From: Mycocentrospora acerina
Lineage: Eukaryota; Ascomycota; Dothideomycetes; Pleosporales
Reading direction: 5' to 3'
NCBI GenBank assembly: GCA_022701365.1
Contig: JAKUHH010000014.1
Span: 434,451-498,450, forward strand
DNA: 64,000 nt
In this document: positions 53,928 through 64,000 of the stretch, piece after piece
Position numbering within the stretch: position 1 is the first letter of the stretch
Layout: each line of letters begins with the position of its first letter
Notes under the pieces: generated by a model
Told to the model about the DNA's origin: nothing
The model's input: the letters and a program-made list of their open reading frames with translations, nothing else
Database searches by the model: none
Translations under genes and position numbers: made by a program

Positions 53928-54627
53928 TCACAACAGATCTTTGCTGTCTTCTAGATGCCTTCCCTGAGCCTCTTCATCTTTGGCCATCTCGTCTGCCAAC
54001 CACTCTGCTTCCGTTTGCATTTCCTCGTCACTTCTAGGTGCACGACTATCATTGTCGACCACGGGGAAACGCCCTCTAGTTTGATCTTCTCCTACTTCAG
54101 CCCCAGCGAGCTCAGCCTTTTCTTTGAAGTGGTGTCCCACATTACCCTCCTCGCCTTGCATCATCTCATAAATAGCGTCGGTTCCTCCCCTCTCATCTAG
54201 GTCGGCCTTCTTCCGGGGAATTATGTGTGCATGTACGTGCGGTACACTCTGGCCCGCATCCACGCCATCTTGAATCGCAATGTTCAGCGACGAGGCATGA
54301 AAGACACGTTCCACCATGCGAGATACTCGCTGCACGGTCAGGAATAGGTCCTGGACTTCTGCGGGCGAAAGATCGTTGAAGCGCGGCACGACCCGGCGCG
54401 GGGACACGAGCACATGGCCCGGCAGTAGTGGCTTGAGATTGACAACGGCAAAGGAGAGACGTGTCAGGTGGAAGACCTAGGCGCATGTCAACTCTGTCGC
54501 CACCACTCTGTCACGTCGCAAGCAGTGGCCGTGTCCGCCGCCGCCATGTGCCAGGCAGAACATGTCTACACACCTGGTTCGTCACGACAAAAGTGCCAAA
54601 CTTGACGACATCCTTTGTTAATGGCAT
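53928..54627 (-). CDS. HIT-family dinucleoside polyphosphate hydrolase (Fhit/Hnt2-like)
   Basis: Two exons (54627-54574 and 54476-53928, intron 97 nt) encode 200 residues. The histidine triad HVHAHII has its three His at residues 98, 100 and 102, the middle one being the nucleophile. The start MPLTKDVVKFGTFVVTNQ joins VFHLTRLSFAVVNLKPLLPG, the canonical N-terminus of the Fhit branch (substrate Ap3A or Ap4A). The acidic, Glu-rich C-terminal extension (about 60 residues) is usual in fungal members. It is cytosolic or nuclear. Hnt1/HINT-type purine nucleoside phosphoramidase is less likely given the N-terminus. Confidence 0.9.
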
Positions 54628-55698
54628 GTCTGGTTTCTCCTGTCCGACTCTCCGGCCAAACTGTCTGCCCTCGTTGCCACTGCGAACGTTGAGCAACACC
54701 AAGAACAATTTCTTGCGGCCTAGCGCAGTGATATATGGGTCTCACCGGACGGGGAAATTCCGAAACCATTTGTGGAAGGTTCCCTGCAGCATTCCATGCT
54801 TGTGAGGCGGACAGACTCGGCCCGATGGCGACATGTCAGTCACATGCCCACATGCCTGCTACGCGTGGCTCAACTCTGTCAATTCATTCGTGATTTCCGC
54901 ATCCAGTCGCTTTCGTGGGGTCGTCATCGTGGGGTTGCCAGATGTCAAACGCGTTGCGCAATGAGCGGCCTACGCCCCCGTCATCTGTTTCAGTATAAAT
55001 CACATCTGTCCAGACACAGGGCACCGTGGGCAAGTCGGACCTCCGCACTCGCGCCAGCTTATCTTCCACCCTGCCACTGTGGATCGCTCCGTCGTCGTTG
55101 TGGACCCTTTTACATACTGCTTTTGCTAGACTCTGCTTAGCGATCTGTTTTCCTGACCGAGCAACATCACCGACCACACGGCAGCCCACACACACTACAT
55201 ATCTTGGCTGAAGTATTGAGTTTCGGCCACCGACTGCATTTCAAACCACTGACACCCGGTGGAACCTGCTTCGACAACACAAACACGCACATCCCCCTCG
55301 GCCACTGTAACTCTCGTCTTGGCAGCCGATCCCAGACAGACAATCCCACAGCGTCCTGCCTTAGCGCTTGGAAATAGTCTTGTCGGCGCAAAGCGTATCG
55401 GACTCGACGAACGCGTTTCAATCGCCTGTGCACGAGTACAAGAGCTCCGATTACCTCGTCCGGAACGCCCATCTTCCTCAACATTCCACAACCACAAATC
55501 ATACTCGCTTGATATCGAATCCAAAGGCAATTTCCACCACGACTCCAATACTGCCTAGATCGTCCTTTACTTGACCGTCCTATCACCGTTTGGGAGCCAT
55601 ATAAAAACCACTAGGCCTCCACTTTCCGCACCACATCTCCAACACGCCAACTTCCACACCCACACCACTCACACCAACCTACCCAAAACAAAATCACA
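54628..55698. promoter_or_regulatory. Divergent intergenic region of about 1.1 kb
   Basis: Contains the promoters of the HIT and STEEP1-like genes. Two short frames (54884-55195 and 55195-55548, both minus) have no recognisable feature. The right end (55620-55695) is rich in CACACC/CCAACA and looks like a leader. Confidence 0.45.
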
Positions 55699-56241
55699 AT
55701 GGATATCGCCGCCTCCTCCCGCCTCTACTTCGCCATGCCATCCCCCACTGCCGAGGAAAAAATCTCCCTCCAGGCCTCCAACACAGTCTACACCTACCAC
55801 TGCCTGTGCAGTCACCTCCTCCTTGCTACCACAACTCCCCTCCCCTCGCTTCCCACACGGCAAAACTCGCGCGACAAAGCACATATGATGCCCCTCCCGC
55901 CGCCACCCGCACCAAACGCCCGCAAGGACTCCTCCCAAAACACGGACCACTACGGCCTTCTCCTCTCCACCCGCCAAGAGCGCACCGCCGAAGTCATCAC
56001 CAGCGACGAGGGCTTCGAAAAGCGCTACCTCCAGCGCTGCGGACGCTGCAATCTCGCCGTGGGCTACCAGCTGGACTGGCAGCAGTTTTCCGCGGACCGC
56101 ACCGGCAGGCGCGACGACGTTGTTTTCCTCCTCCCCGGTGGCTTCATCACCACCAGCGAGATGATCATGGGGAAGACTGGTGGCGTGTCGAGCCGCGGGA
56201 TTGGCTCTACGCCCCTCTCCGTCACAGAGGTCAAGGCGTAG
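55699..56241 (+). CDS. STEEP1 (CXorf56) family protein
   Basis: A 180-residue single-exon protein starting MDIAASSRLYFAMPSPT. The family core is present: a VYTYHCLCSHLLL motif near the N-terminus and a second cysteine pair in QRCGRCNLAVGYQLDW, which together could make a zinc site. In animals STEEP1 helps STING leave the ER. Fungi lack STING signalling of that kind, so the ancestral role must be something else. There is no signal peptide or membrane helix. The assignment rests on the paired cysteine motifs and overall length, which I consider good evidence. Confidence 0.78.
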   Translation: MDIAASSRLYFAMPSPTAEEKISLQASNTVYTYHCLCSHLLLATTTPLPSLPTRQNSRDKAHMMPLPPPPAPNARKDSSQNTDHYGLLLSTRQERTAEVITSDEGFEKRYLQRCGRCNLAVGYQLDWQQFSADRTGRRDDVVFLLPGGFITTSEMIMGKTGGVSSRGIGSTPLSVTEVKA

Positions 56242-56898
56242 ATGAATGCGGAATGGCCTGGGCTTGGGGGAGGAAAGGGTTCCCCCGCTACCCGCCCGCG
56301 ACTGCATTGGTTTCCACGGACCTTCTCTGGGCGTGCATTTCGTGGAGCTGAGTGGTTACGCAGATATTTCTTTTTTTTTCTACTTTCCCTTTTAGCCTTC
56401 TCTCATATGCGCTTTTTCCTATCTCCATTGTCTTCTTTCGGGGTTTTTTGGCGTTACTCAGGCTTGGTTTTTCTGCTCCTTTCCCCTTTGAGGACTGGTC
56501 GTCAGAAGAGACATATGACTAGAATGAGGGGGAGAGAGAGACAGAAAGGGGAAAGGATTGACGGTCGATGCATACGTGCATATAACATTTCACGCGATAC
56601 CCCATTGGCCAAACGCGCAAGGCTTCTCATGCTTCCATACAAAGCCTACATTCATAGACGAGCGTGCGTCCCTTATGGACCCAAAAACAGTTTGCAATCA
56701 TATTCATTCTAGTCCGTTTTGGACATGGCTACATATAAACTCCTCCCCTGTGTTCCAAACACCCCCGTTACCAAACATGATCATCGTAAACGCCGGTTAA
56801 TTCGCATGCTAAACCCTAACATGACCCGTTTCGTGCATGTCGCCGTGCTAGAAACTCGTAACGTGAAGGAAAGTCGAACAAAGTGTCAAATGGGGAAT
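56242..56898. other. Intergenic, convergent 3' ends
   Basis: About 660 bases at the 3' ends of two convergent genes. A T-rich tract lies at 56365-56460. Open frames that cross it are extensions without features. Confidence 0.5.
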
Positions 56899-57484
56899 CT
56901 AGTTCTCCGCAATCGTCTTGACAAACTCTGTCGAGGCGGTTAGTTTTATGTTTTTTGTTCGAGACCATCACCAAAGCCACATCTGGAAATGCAGTGCAAC
57001 TTACCCCTGTAGTCGACCTCGTTGTTGCTCGCATCAATCGTGCTCTTGAACAGCTCATCAACCTCCTCTTCGCTCATCTTCTCGCCCAGGTTTGTCAAAA
57101 TGTACTTGATCTGGCCCTTGCCAACAAAGCCCGAGCGATCTTTATCGAAGACCTGAAAGCCACGAATGTACTCCTCAATGTCAAAGGGTTCGCGGAAGCC
57201 ACCGGGGCGGTTGAGAATCTTGGAGAATGTTTCAAAGTCAACTGGAACAATGTCAGCGCTGGTCTGAATGATTCTGCGGGGGTGTCCTAGGGGGCAAAGG
57301 AGGGGCACATACAGTCCGTGCCAACGCCGCGCTCCAAATCAGTGATCTCAGCAAGTGTCGGGTTCTGCCCACATGCGCGCAGCAGGTCGCCGAGCGAGCC
57401 ACGGTCGACACGGCCGTTGCCGCGCTTGTCGAAAAGCTGGAATGCTTCGCGGTAGTTGGTGGAGGCCTGATTATTGTTATCCAT
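56899..57484 (-). CDS. cdc4: Myosin light chain of the Cdc4/Mlc1 type (EF-hand)
   Basis: Three exons (57484-57313, 57241-57005 and 56927-56899) encode 145 residues. The last exon gives only the final EFVKTIAEN. The protein has a calmodulin-like layout. The first EF-hand region is YREAFQLFDKRGNGRVDRGS and the third is VFDKDRSGFVGKGQIKYIL. Loops lack the full set of acidic ligands (Gln at position 12 of the third), so calcium binding is doubtful, as in myosin light chains. It is expected to bind IQ motifs of class V and class II myosins in cytokinesis and transport. A start 12 bases upstream (MRTAMDNNN) is possible. I prefer MDNNNQASTNY by resemblance to the family. Confidence 0.9.
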
Positions 57485-59068
57485 TGCTGTTCTCATCGTG
57501 TGCAGTTGCAGTGCGTTTGTGGACGGAGTGCGTGTGCGGGCAAGGTTTGCGTCTCGGTGGCGAAAAGGAAAACAAAAAGCGAGCCATAGTGGTACAAAGT
57601 GAAAGCCAGAGGCAGCCTCATTTGCGTTGTCGTCACTGCCCTCATTTCCGCAGGAACGGCGGGCGCGGGCAGCCAACAGGACGAAACCTTGGGGTGCGGA
57701 ACATGTGATTGCGCGGGGAAGAGCCACTTACCATTTTGTGTGGTTTTGAGTAAAAAGGAACAAGTAAAGGCTATCTCAACGTCCAAAAAGTGTGTATAGG
57801 CAATGTAAGGTGTTGAGATGGGCAACAGCAGGGGCTGTTTGATGTGGGCTGAGCGTGGGCCGCGTAGTGCGTCGAGCGCAAATACTCCCCGCCAAGATTC
57901 GGTTGTCAGGGAGACACTGCTGTGAAATGTGCATCAATCCAGCGCCGATCAAGCTCTCTCACGATTCACTGGCTTTGGCAATAAACGCCATGTATCTCGT
58001 ATTGGATGATCATAGGTTGATCGCATTCTTGAAAGGCTGGTGTTTACCTTTGTCTTGTCTTCTTGCCTTGCTCTCGTTTGGGCTCCCTCACCGCCTCGAT
58101 GCACGCTACCGCGGCCTGCTCTGGTTCACTCAACGTGGCGCCTTGTCCACATTGGTACAGGCGGTATAGATCTCCGTTCACGTCAAATCCATAGTTATTT
58201 TTTCTGTTCATCTTGTTCGTTTCGTCTCGTGTCAAGATTCACGTACTACTGAAAATGAAGTGGTTTGTTCAAAGAAGACGCCTATCGCGCTGTGATAGAA
58301 GCCTCGCACCAGATTTTTGTCAAAACTCGCCAGAGATAACCAAGAGCGAGTAAGTATCTCAAGCATGACAAGAAGTTTTACGGCAATAAACTTCAGAGTC
58401 AGGTATCAAATTAGTTGCAGCCGTGTGAGATATGTTGGTCGACGTGAAAAGAGAAATAGTTTCTTGCATCAAATCAGAAGCAGACCAGAGCAGCGAAATT
58501 ATCATGTTTACAACAGTGCCGCATCTCTTCAAACCCCCAACAATATTAGAGAGAGCTTCAGAAAGTTACTACTTATCTTAAGGGGCTAAATAGAACCCCC
58601 ATATTCTGGTACACATGTTGAATACCATCTCTTACTTCACTGAAGCATTTTTCTATAAACAACGAAATTTCCTGCCTGACGACTTGAGGTGAACCCCATC
58701 TTGAGGAATAGAGCACACCATCGAGGATGCCACGATGATAGGCTTCGCAACATTGTGGAGTCAAGAGCCATATACCAAATGTCATCGCTTTGAGAGTTTT
58801 GCTCATTTCCCCAAGCGATAGTTCGTCAACCAATCAATTACGGTGCGAACATTTGTTTCAGTGAGACACCTTGAAGTCAAGGTAATGTTTACTTGGAGAA
58901 GAAAGGTACTAAAGCTCAAAGAGGAAGGTGAGTTTTCACCATCAGGCGCGCCATCAACTTCTACTCACCCCCACTAGATCCTGCGACTCTTGCCCATAAA
59001 ACTTCTCTTCTGCGTTCTGAGAGTAAATATTACACTCTCGTCACATGATACCAACATAACAATATGCC
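57485..59068. other. Long intergenic region, 1.6 kb
   Basis: The left part is the light-chain gene promoter. A minus-strand frame at 58573-58833 (starting TTG; its first ATG would give about 78 residues, including FGIWLLTPQCCEAYHRG) might be a gene fragment, but I cannot connect it to a family or to flanking exons. The remainder is AT-rich with no coding sign. Confidence 0.4.
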
Positions 59069-60665
59069 ATGAATTCGTTACCTGGTCGACATGCAGCAAC
59101 TCATCGCGCAGCGGTTGTACTCATCTTTGCCTGTAGTGCATTTATAATTCTACTTCAGTATAGCACTTTGAATATTAGCAAACTATTCAACAATGGAACA
59201 GAGTTGCAACACGATTCCAATTATGATGGTGTAGCAAGCCTGGACGTTTACATACCACCTGGAAGAACAGATGACTTCTACCAAATCGTAAGTAAATCTT
59301 GAAAGCTGCTAACTTTACGTATACTAACACTCCCATAGGTAGATGTCAAATTTGATGGTCAAACCCTTCCTTTCACTTTAGAAACTTCAGCAGCCGACAA
59401 TTTTGTTGCTACAGAAGAGTGTAATACAGTCGACGTTAACAGTGGCTGTTACCAATTAGAGGGATCCTATCACATTCAGGTAATTGACTGTTTTTATTTT
59501 GTGATTAATAAGTGACTGACCCGAAGAAGGGCGGTACTGCTTTTCTTCCTGGTGAAGAGTTTGAAACCTTTCTTGGAGAAGGACGTGTCAACGGTAATCT
59601 TTCTTCAATATCGGTTGGATTAGACAAGCTAGAAGTCGAGAATGCGACTACCGGTAGGCTGCTTACTTTTCTGAATAGAGACATGATACTGATGAGAGAA
59701 TAAGCATTAATCAATATTGCAACGATTGATGAGTTTCAGAACGGCTCCTTCTCAGGCTTTCTCGGTCTCGGTTTACGCGTCACTTCTCAGCAATGGGTCA
59801 AGTATGGGAGGTTGCCAATCATTGATACTCTCATATTTCAAAAGAGGTTGAAGCAACCTCTTTTTTCGCTTCGTTCTCCCCGATATGGAGACCCGGAACG
59901 ACGTGTGGGGAAGTTAACGTTAGGAGATATTGAAGATATCACAGAGGCTGCAAACATGACTTACCGCGATGTTGTTCCATTCTCAAGGTAGGTAAAGCTC
60001 TTCGACTCGTAACTTTTGCTCGTGCTTATTTCTTTGTATCCAGGAACCTAAAGCATCTCGATCGCTTGGAAACGGCTGCTTGGTCGGCCACTCTCGAAGG
60101 TCTCCGTGTTAACGGTTTAGAGTTACCAGTCACTCCAGGCCTTCTTCGTTCTGATAAACAGCATGTGTCTGTCTTGGATACTGGCGCTTCGGATATTTAT
60201 CTTCGCAGCTCAGACTTTTATGCAATTGTGGAGCACCTGGACGGCACAAGCACTACTGAAGTGCGCCGCTTTGGAGATAGAGTTTATGTGGAGTGTGATA
60301 AGCCGCAGCTTATAGAGTTTAGGTTCAACGATAGATGGTTTCCCGTTGACCCATTGGACATGCTTGTCGCTGGTTCGAAGCAAGTTATAAATGGCACGAC
60401 AATGTGAGTTCTTCCCTCCAAACAGATTTCAGAATTGCTGACAATAGGCTCTGGTAGGTGTCGAGCGAGCATGCGAACATGGAAAAATTCAGTATTTGGA
60501 GACTCACTCATGGGTCTGCCATTCCTACGATCTGTCTTTGCTGTTTTCGATTACGTATCTGCAGATATGCACTCGGCGTCGCCACGACTTGGAATTACGA
60601 GTATGGTTGACAAAACCTCGGCTTTGAAACGTTATGGAGAGATGTATTCAAATAGACTTCAATGA
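59069..60665 (+). CDS. Pepsin-like (A1) aspartic-protease-fold protein with an altered first active site
   Basis: Six exons (59069-59287, 59339-59479, 59527-59653, 59705-59987, 60044-60403 and 60458-60665) encode 445 residues with a membrane anchor or signal at about 16-34 (AVVLIFACSAFIILLQYS). The A1 layout is seen. The first lobe's active-site loop reads FTLETSAADNF, with Glu88 where DTG/DTS is expected. FSGFLGLGL lies in the middle, and the second loop is SVLDTGASDIYL with Asp302. The C-terminus has the family's SVFGDSLMGLPFLRSVFAVF pattern. Without the first Asp, ordinary pepsin-type cleavage is unlikely, so it may be a binding protein or pseudoenzyme. The exon 3 acceptor is the least certain: GAAG at 59526 gives a 47-nt intron, whereas the AG just upstream would create a stop. 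Confidence 0.82.
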
Positions 60666-60760
60666 TCCCACTCACAAGAAATTCTGATCAGCTCATAACA
60701 ATTACTAAGGAATTTCTGGTTTGGATCAGATTAGAATGTCAAGTCGACATAACCGTCTAT

Positions 60761-61742
60761 TCATATGTAATCATATACGACAAAGTCATCAGCTTTCGGC
60801 TTGATAGAACCCGGCTCCGGCATGCTCATACCCTTCTCCCTTACAAAGTCGAGAACGGTGTCGTAGTTCCGACAGGTGTGCATTCGGCTCATATCTCCCG
60901 TCACCCTCCCCTCCTTACCCAGCCACAGCAGAGGAACAACGCCCAGGTCGGAAGTACACATCAACCGGCGGCGCAAGAAATCGATGCAATGATCTACTCA
61001 AGTAAGCAGGTTGAATCAGCACGAAGGATAAGGAGATGGGCTCACCGAGATGGAAGTCTTTTAGTCTTGAAGGTCCACCACAATGTTCCTGCTTGGTCAT
61101 TTTACAATCTTTCTGCTCCTGTTCTCTGGTGAACTCGATATTGAACCATAGGTTCTGACGCATCATATCCTGTTATAGGGTCAGATTTTTATGCTCCAAC
61201 CACAAGGCAACAGCACCCACCAGACAATGTAGTTGATGCAACACCTCCACGCCTACAGGATAGCCTTGTAACCCCATCTCAGGTGCATCCCAGTAGGCAT
61301 GCTTTTCTGGGTCAATATCACTCTGCTTTGCATCTTCTTTCGATACGAGCATGACCCCACGGTCACCTTGACTTAATGTATTCCATGCTTTATTTGCCTC
61401 TGCGGATGCGCGTTTGCGGTAGATGTTATCATCTGGATCGTAGAACGTTACGTTCAAGAGTGTAGGCTTTGGTGGAAGAGATAGATTACGGAAGACATTG
61501 GGGATGCCGTTTGGTGGCTCGGCAAGGGAACGGTGTGTTCTGGATGTTGTGTGGTAGGTCACAACAGAAGTGGTGATATTTGTGAGAACTAGAGAGACAC
61601 AAAGCGCAAGAGGCCATGCCCACTTCTGTGCTTGTCTAGCTTTCCGATTGCTGCCATAGATCAATGTGTCATCTGAAGAGAGGAGACTAGTCGTTGATTC
61701 ATCGTCTTTGAGGTCAGAGTCGTACTTCTCCGGCGTACTCAT
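60761..61742 (-). CDS. UstYa-like protein (DUF3328)
   Basis: Three exons (61742-61221, 61169-61046 and 60993-60761) encode 292 residues. A membrane helix lies near residues 41-62 (WAWPLALCVSLVLTNITTSV). Both hallmark motifs of the family are present: HQLHC at 169-173, and HLDHCIDFLRR starting at 214, where the second intron splits the Asp codon. The C-terminal half (RLMCTSDLGVVPLLWLG, HTCRNYDTVLDFVRE) is typical. UstYa proteins install cyclisations or other oxidations in fungal RiPPs such as ustiloxin and in some other secondary metabolites, using metal bound by these His residues. Whether this copy is in a pathway is not shown here. Confidence 0.9.
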
Positions 61743-62570
61743 GATGTTGGCGATTTAAGGTTCAAGAATAGAGTCAGAGATGACCCAAAATTCACTCAAA
61801 GTCACAGCCCGACAACCAGAACAGCAGAGAGCCTTGTCCCCCATCTCAACCCTCCCATTGCCACCACGCACGTGAGACTCCAGACTACACATTACACCAG
61901 CAAAACGGGGCGAAATCCACGGCACGCCTAAGCACATACAACCTTCCGCATGCGGTAACAACCTGGCTCCACGTTTGCATACTTCTGGCCTGCCTTACAG
62001 TATCTCGACGGTATAGATCGCGCTCCATGTGCGTAATCCACATATTCAATCACGCCGTAGATACCCGTATGCGCCAGCAAGGATACGGGAGCGGCTTTTC
62101 CTACGGACCGTTTCGTCAGCCGTCTGACTGGGCGTAAGCTTATTTCGAGTCATGGCAAGCTGGCCAAAAGAAGAAGGTCGACGGCGGGGTTGATACCCAA
62201 ACTGTGGAAGCTAATGTATGGTTTGTGCTGCTGGGTTGTGGTAGGTAGGATTACCTGGCAGATGGTAATCGTGCTGTAACCCTACATTTAGGCGTCCTGC
62301 CAAAAGAAGACGCACTTGGTAGACTCGATGACGCGAGTCTACTGGCATTAGTTTAGGCACTAGAGAGCGTTTTTTGAGGGGTAAGGCGGATGACGAGACT
62401 CTTGGAAACACGGCGTGGCGGGAGGAAGAAAGCTTCATTGAACAGACATGAGACCATTTGTTCCTATCAACATTGCAAAATAGCAGAAAAAAAGCTTTCG
62501 TATCACACAAAAATACAAATTCAAAAAAGCTAATACCTCAAGTACTATCTCTACACTAACCTCAAATTCC
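61743..62570. promoter_or_regulatory. Intergenic between the two HxxHC genes
   Basis: About 830 bases, with the UstYa-like gene's promoter on the left and the 3' flank of the second HxxHC gene on the right. I looked for a small secreted precursor with repeated core peptides and found none. Confidence 0.5.
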
Positions 62571-63311
62571 TCACCAGATCGTCTTCCGGCATCGGTAGAA
62601 CCCCAACTCAACTTCACTCCAATCTCCCGGACCTTCACATCCAATGGTTAGCTGATCTGCGCAATGTCCTGTGTGATGCGCGCTGATTGTTTTGTTGTCG
62701 AGGAATTCTTTCCTCTGATCAAGAGCAAACTGCAGTTTCCTCCACTGAAACAAGCAGTGTTCGCCATGATACCTATTCATCACATCAATATCGATTCTTG
62801 TTTCGTCATCCGATCACTCAATGGGTACTTACTTGCTTGTGTAGATCATGACGTGCTTTCCTGCCCAGAGATCCTCTGGCGCAATCTCATCTGTCATGTT
62901 CTTGTCGGTGTACCACTTACGGTCTTCAAACACGGGCCAGTTGTCGCTGAAGTCCTTCCACGAGCATTGCGGTGGCATCCAACCATAAAACAGTGGCTCC
63001 ATGACGCATCCTCGTTGCTTTGCAAGGGCGCTGTTTCGGCCGCAGTGATTCCATTCTTCTGCTTCGATTTGGGCAGCAGTTTTAGGAATAGGAGTGAGAA
63101 TGCGGACTAATACAACGGAGAGGAGGGTGATGACGAGAGCGGAGAATAAACCAGCAAGAAAAGGATAGAATTTTGTGCGGGAGTGTTTGGCGTGTGGTAT
63201 CTGTTCCTTGGTAGAAGGTAGATCGGTTTCGGAGTCTTGGAGGGAGGAATACTGTATGCCTTTTTTGCTGGAGGGATTATAGTTCTGTAAAGCTTCTGTG
63301 ACGAAACCCAT
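62571..63311 (-). CDS. HxxHC-motif fungal membrane protein related to the UstYa group
   Basis: Two exons (63311-62833 and 62772-62571, 60-nt intron) encode 226 residues. The ATG at 63311 (MGFVTEALQNYNPSS) is the first in frame; upstream codons begin with TTG. A membrane helix lies near residues 50-72 (FLAGLFSALVITLLSVVLV). A Cys-rich segment follows (NHCGRNSALAKQRGCVMEPL, WMPPQCSW). Two HxxHC motifs come after it: HGEHC at 162-166, just after the intron, and HTGHC at 193-197. The arrangement recalls UstYa proteins but with different surroundings. I know the pattern from uncharacterised proteins near fungal secondary-metabolite genes. Function is unknown, and metal binding by the His/Cys pairs is a fair inference. 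Confidence 0.78.
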
Positions 63312-63984
63312 GGCTAGCTGTAGAGTGAAGAGCAATGACAACTATCAGTTGTGGTAGAAAAGTAAGGGGGGATTAGAATGGTCGTGGAAAGGACGTGAGG
63401 ATTAAACTCAATCAACGCGATATGTTCAACCGATTGCGCACTAACCAGACAACTAAGCGGGGCGAACTACCTTGCAACAGGCCCCCCAATTCCTGTATCT
63501 CTACCAAATCCGTGGGGATCGACGGCACGCGAGCCAGCAGTTTTCGGAAGGTAGATATGCATTGTATTACACCATCGCAATAGTGGCAAGCACACAACAC
63601 ATATTCCAGGCCTATCGACTCCCTGACAAAGTATCATAATCCACTTCCAGACACGGAATAATAGCCCGTATAGCATGCAGGGACGTTTCATCGCATCCCC
63701 GGTTGTGGTATCAGATGCTGCCAAGACTGATTTCGCCACTACATTGGTAGAATAACACACCATTAATGTGACATACCCTGATCGATGGCGAAGCCGCCTA
63801 AAATATGATGATGGAGGCTTGCAGGTGGATTTCGATAAGCCACCGTCTAGCAGCGGCATGAGACTAGTCGTTGGAAATGGTACGGCGATATTGGCATGCA
63901 TCCGTGTCACATCGTGTATATAAGAGTAGGACAACCTAAACTGCCAGTGTGTCAATAACAACCTCCAAAAACTTCCATCTCATC
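63312..63984. promoter_or_regulatory. Promoter region at the right edge
   Basis: About 670 bases between divergent starts. A frame at 63467-63961 on the minus strand has no domain and overlaps the likely core promoter. A TATA element lies near 63917. Confidence 0.5.
63917..63924 (+). promoter_or_regulatory. TATA element upstream of the edge gene
   Basis: TATATAAG lies about 60 bases before an ATG in CATCATG context, a usual distance for fungal core promoters with a short leader. Confidence 0.6.
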
Positions 63985-64000
63985 ATGAAATACCTCATTG
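63985..64000 (+). CDS. Start of a gene cut by the window edge
   Basis: Only ATGAAATACCTCATTG (MKYLI) is visible. The start after a TATA box and A/C-rich leader, with Lys then hydrophobic residues, would suit a signal peptide. Nothing more can be said. Confidence 0.4.

Noticed and set aside
54884..55548. Two minus-strand frames upstream of the STEEP1-like gene
   Set aside because: No domain, no splice partner, and they lie in a divergent promoter.
58573..58833. 86-codon minus-strand frame
   Set aside because: Starts with TTG and could not be linked to any family or exon. Kept only as a note in the intergenic entry.
63467..63961. 164-codon minus-strand frame at the right edge
   Set aside because: Overlaps a good TATA element and the promoter between two divergent genes; no domain.
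1..64000. CRISPR array, bacterial operon signals or intact transposon
   Set aside because: The sequence is eukaryotic. No regularly spaced repeat array, transposase, integrase or reverse transcriptase was seen.

Overview
The window looks like nuclear DNA of a filamentous ascomycete, most likely a dothideomycete (Pleosporales-like; an inference from gene content, not a proven placement). The signs are short GT-AG introns, mostly 46-80 nt with CTAAC/CTGAC-like branch sites, compact genes on both strands, and typical fungal families: a HET/NACHT/ankyrin NLR, UstYa-like proteins, a Zn2Cys6 regulator, GH47 mannosidases and Sch9. Spliced models below were built by hand from splice sites, frame and family similarity. 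No transcript evidence was available.

Layout. 1-10 kb: orotate phosphoribosyltransferase, an NZF zinc-finger protein, a GH47 alpha-mannosidase, and a C48-like cysteine protease fused to a diverged four-copy repeat. 10.7-15.6 kb: a four-exon HET-NACHT-ankyrin gene whose last exons add membrane segments, followed by a 1.7 kb gene-poor stretch with a decayed direct repeat. 17-34.6 kb is mostly housekeeping: L-galactonate dehydratase, an RRM/PWI splicing factor, mitochondrial bS21m, a secretory-pathway membrane protein, glucose-6-phosphate isomerase, Sch9-type AGC kinase and Ada2 (the last two divergent), and a Gln/Pro-repeat protein. 35.8-42 kb: a head-to-head pair of diverged paralogues (one ending in a J-like HPD segment), a 67-residue membrane protein, a second GH47 enzyme and an MGC-type probably lipidated protein. 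43.6-49 kb: a Zn2Cys6 factor divergent from an isochorismatase-family hydrolase, then an adenylation-domain relic, a 24-bp tandem repeat and an assembly gap inside poly-C. 49-57.5 kb: an RBR ubiquitin ligase with an internal membrane segment, a Cue1-like protein, a membrane-anchored double-psi barrel protein, a HIT hydrolase, a STEEP1 homologue and a myosin-type light chain. 59-64 kb is accessory: a pepsin-like protein lacking its first catalytic Asp, a UstYa-type protein, a second HxxHC membrane protein, and the first codons of another gene at the edge.

Most genes are independent housekeeping units. Possible functional groupings are Sch9/Ada2 (shared promoter, nutrient signalling and chromatin), the RBR ligase and Cue1 (ubiquitin at membranes), the paralogue pair (shared promoter), and the right-hand accessory block, whose two HxxHC proteins recall fungal RiPP (dikaritin) tailoring loci. 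The best candidates for something undescribed are the protease-repeat protein, the NLR with membrane C-terminus, the paralogue pair and the right-hand block.
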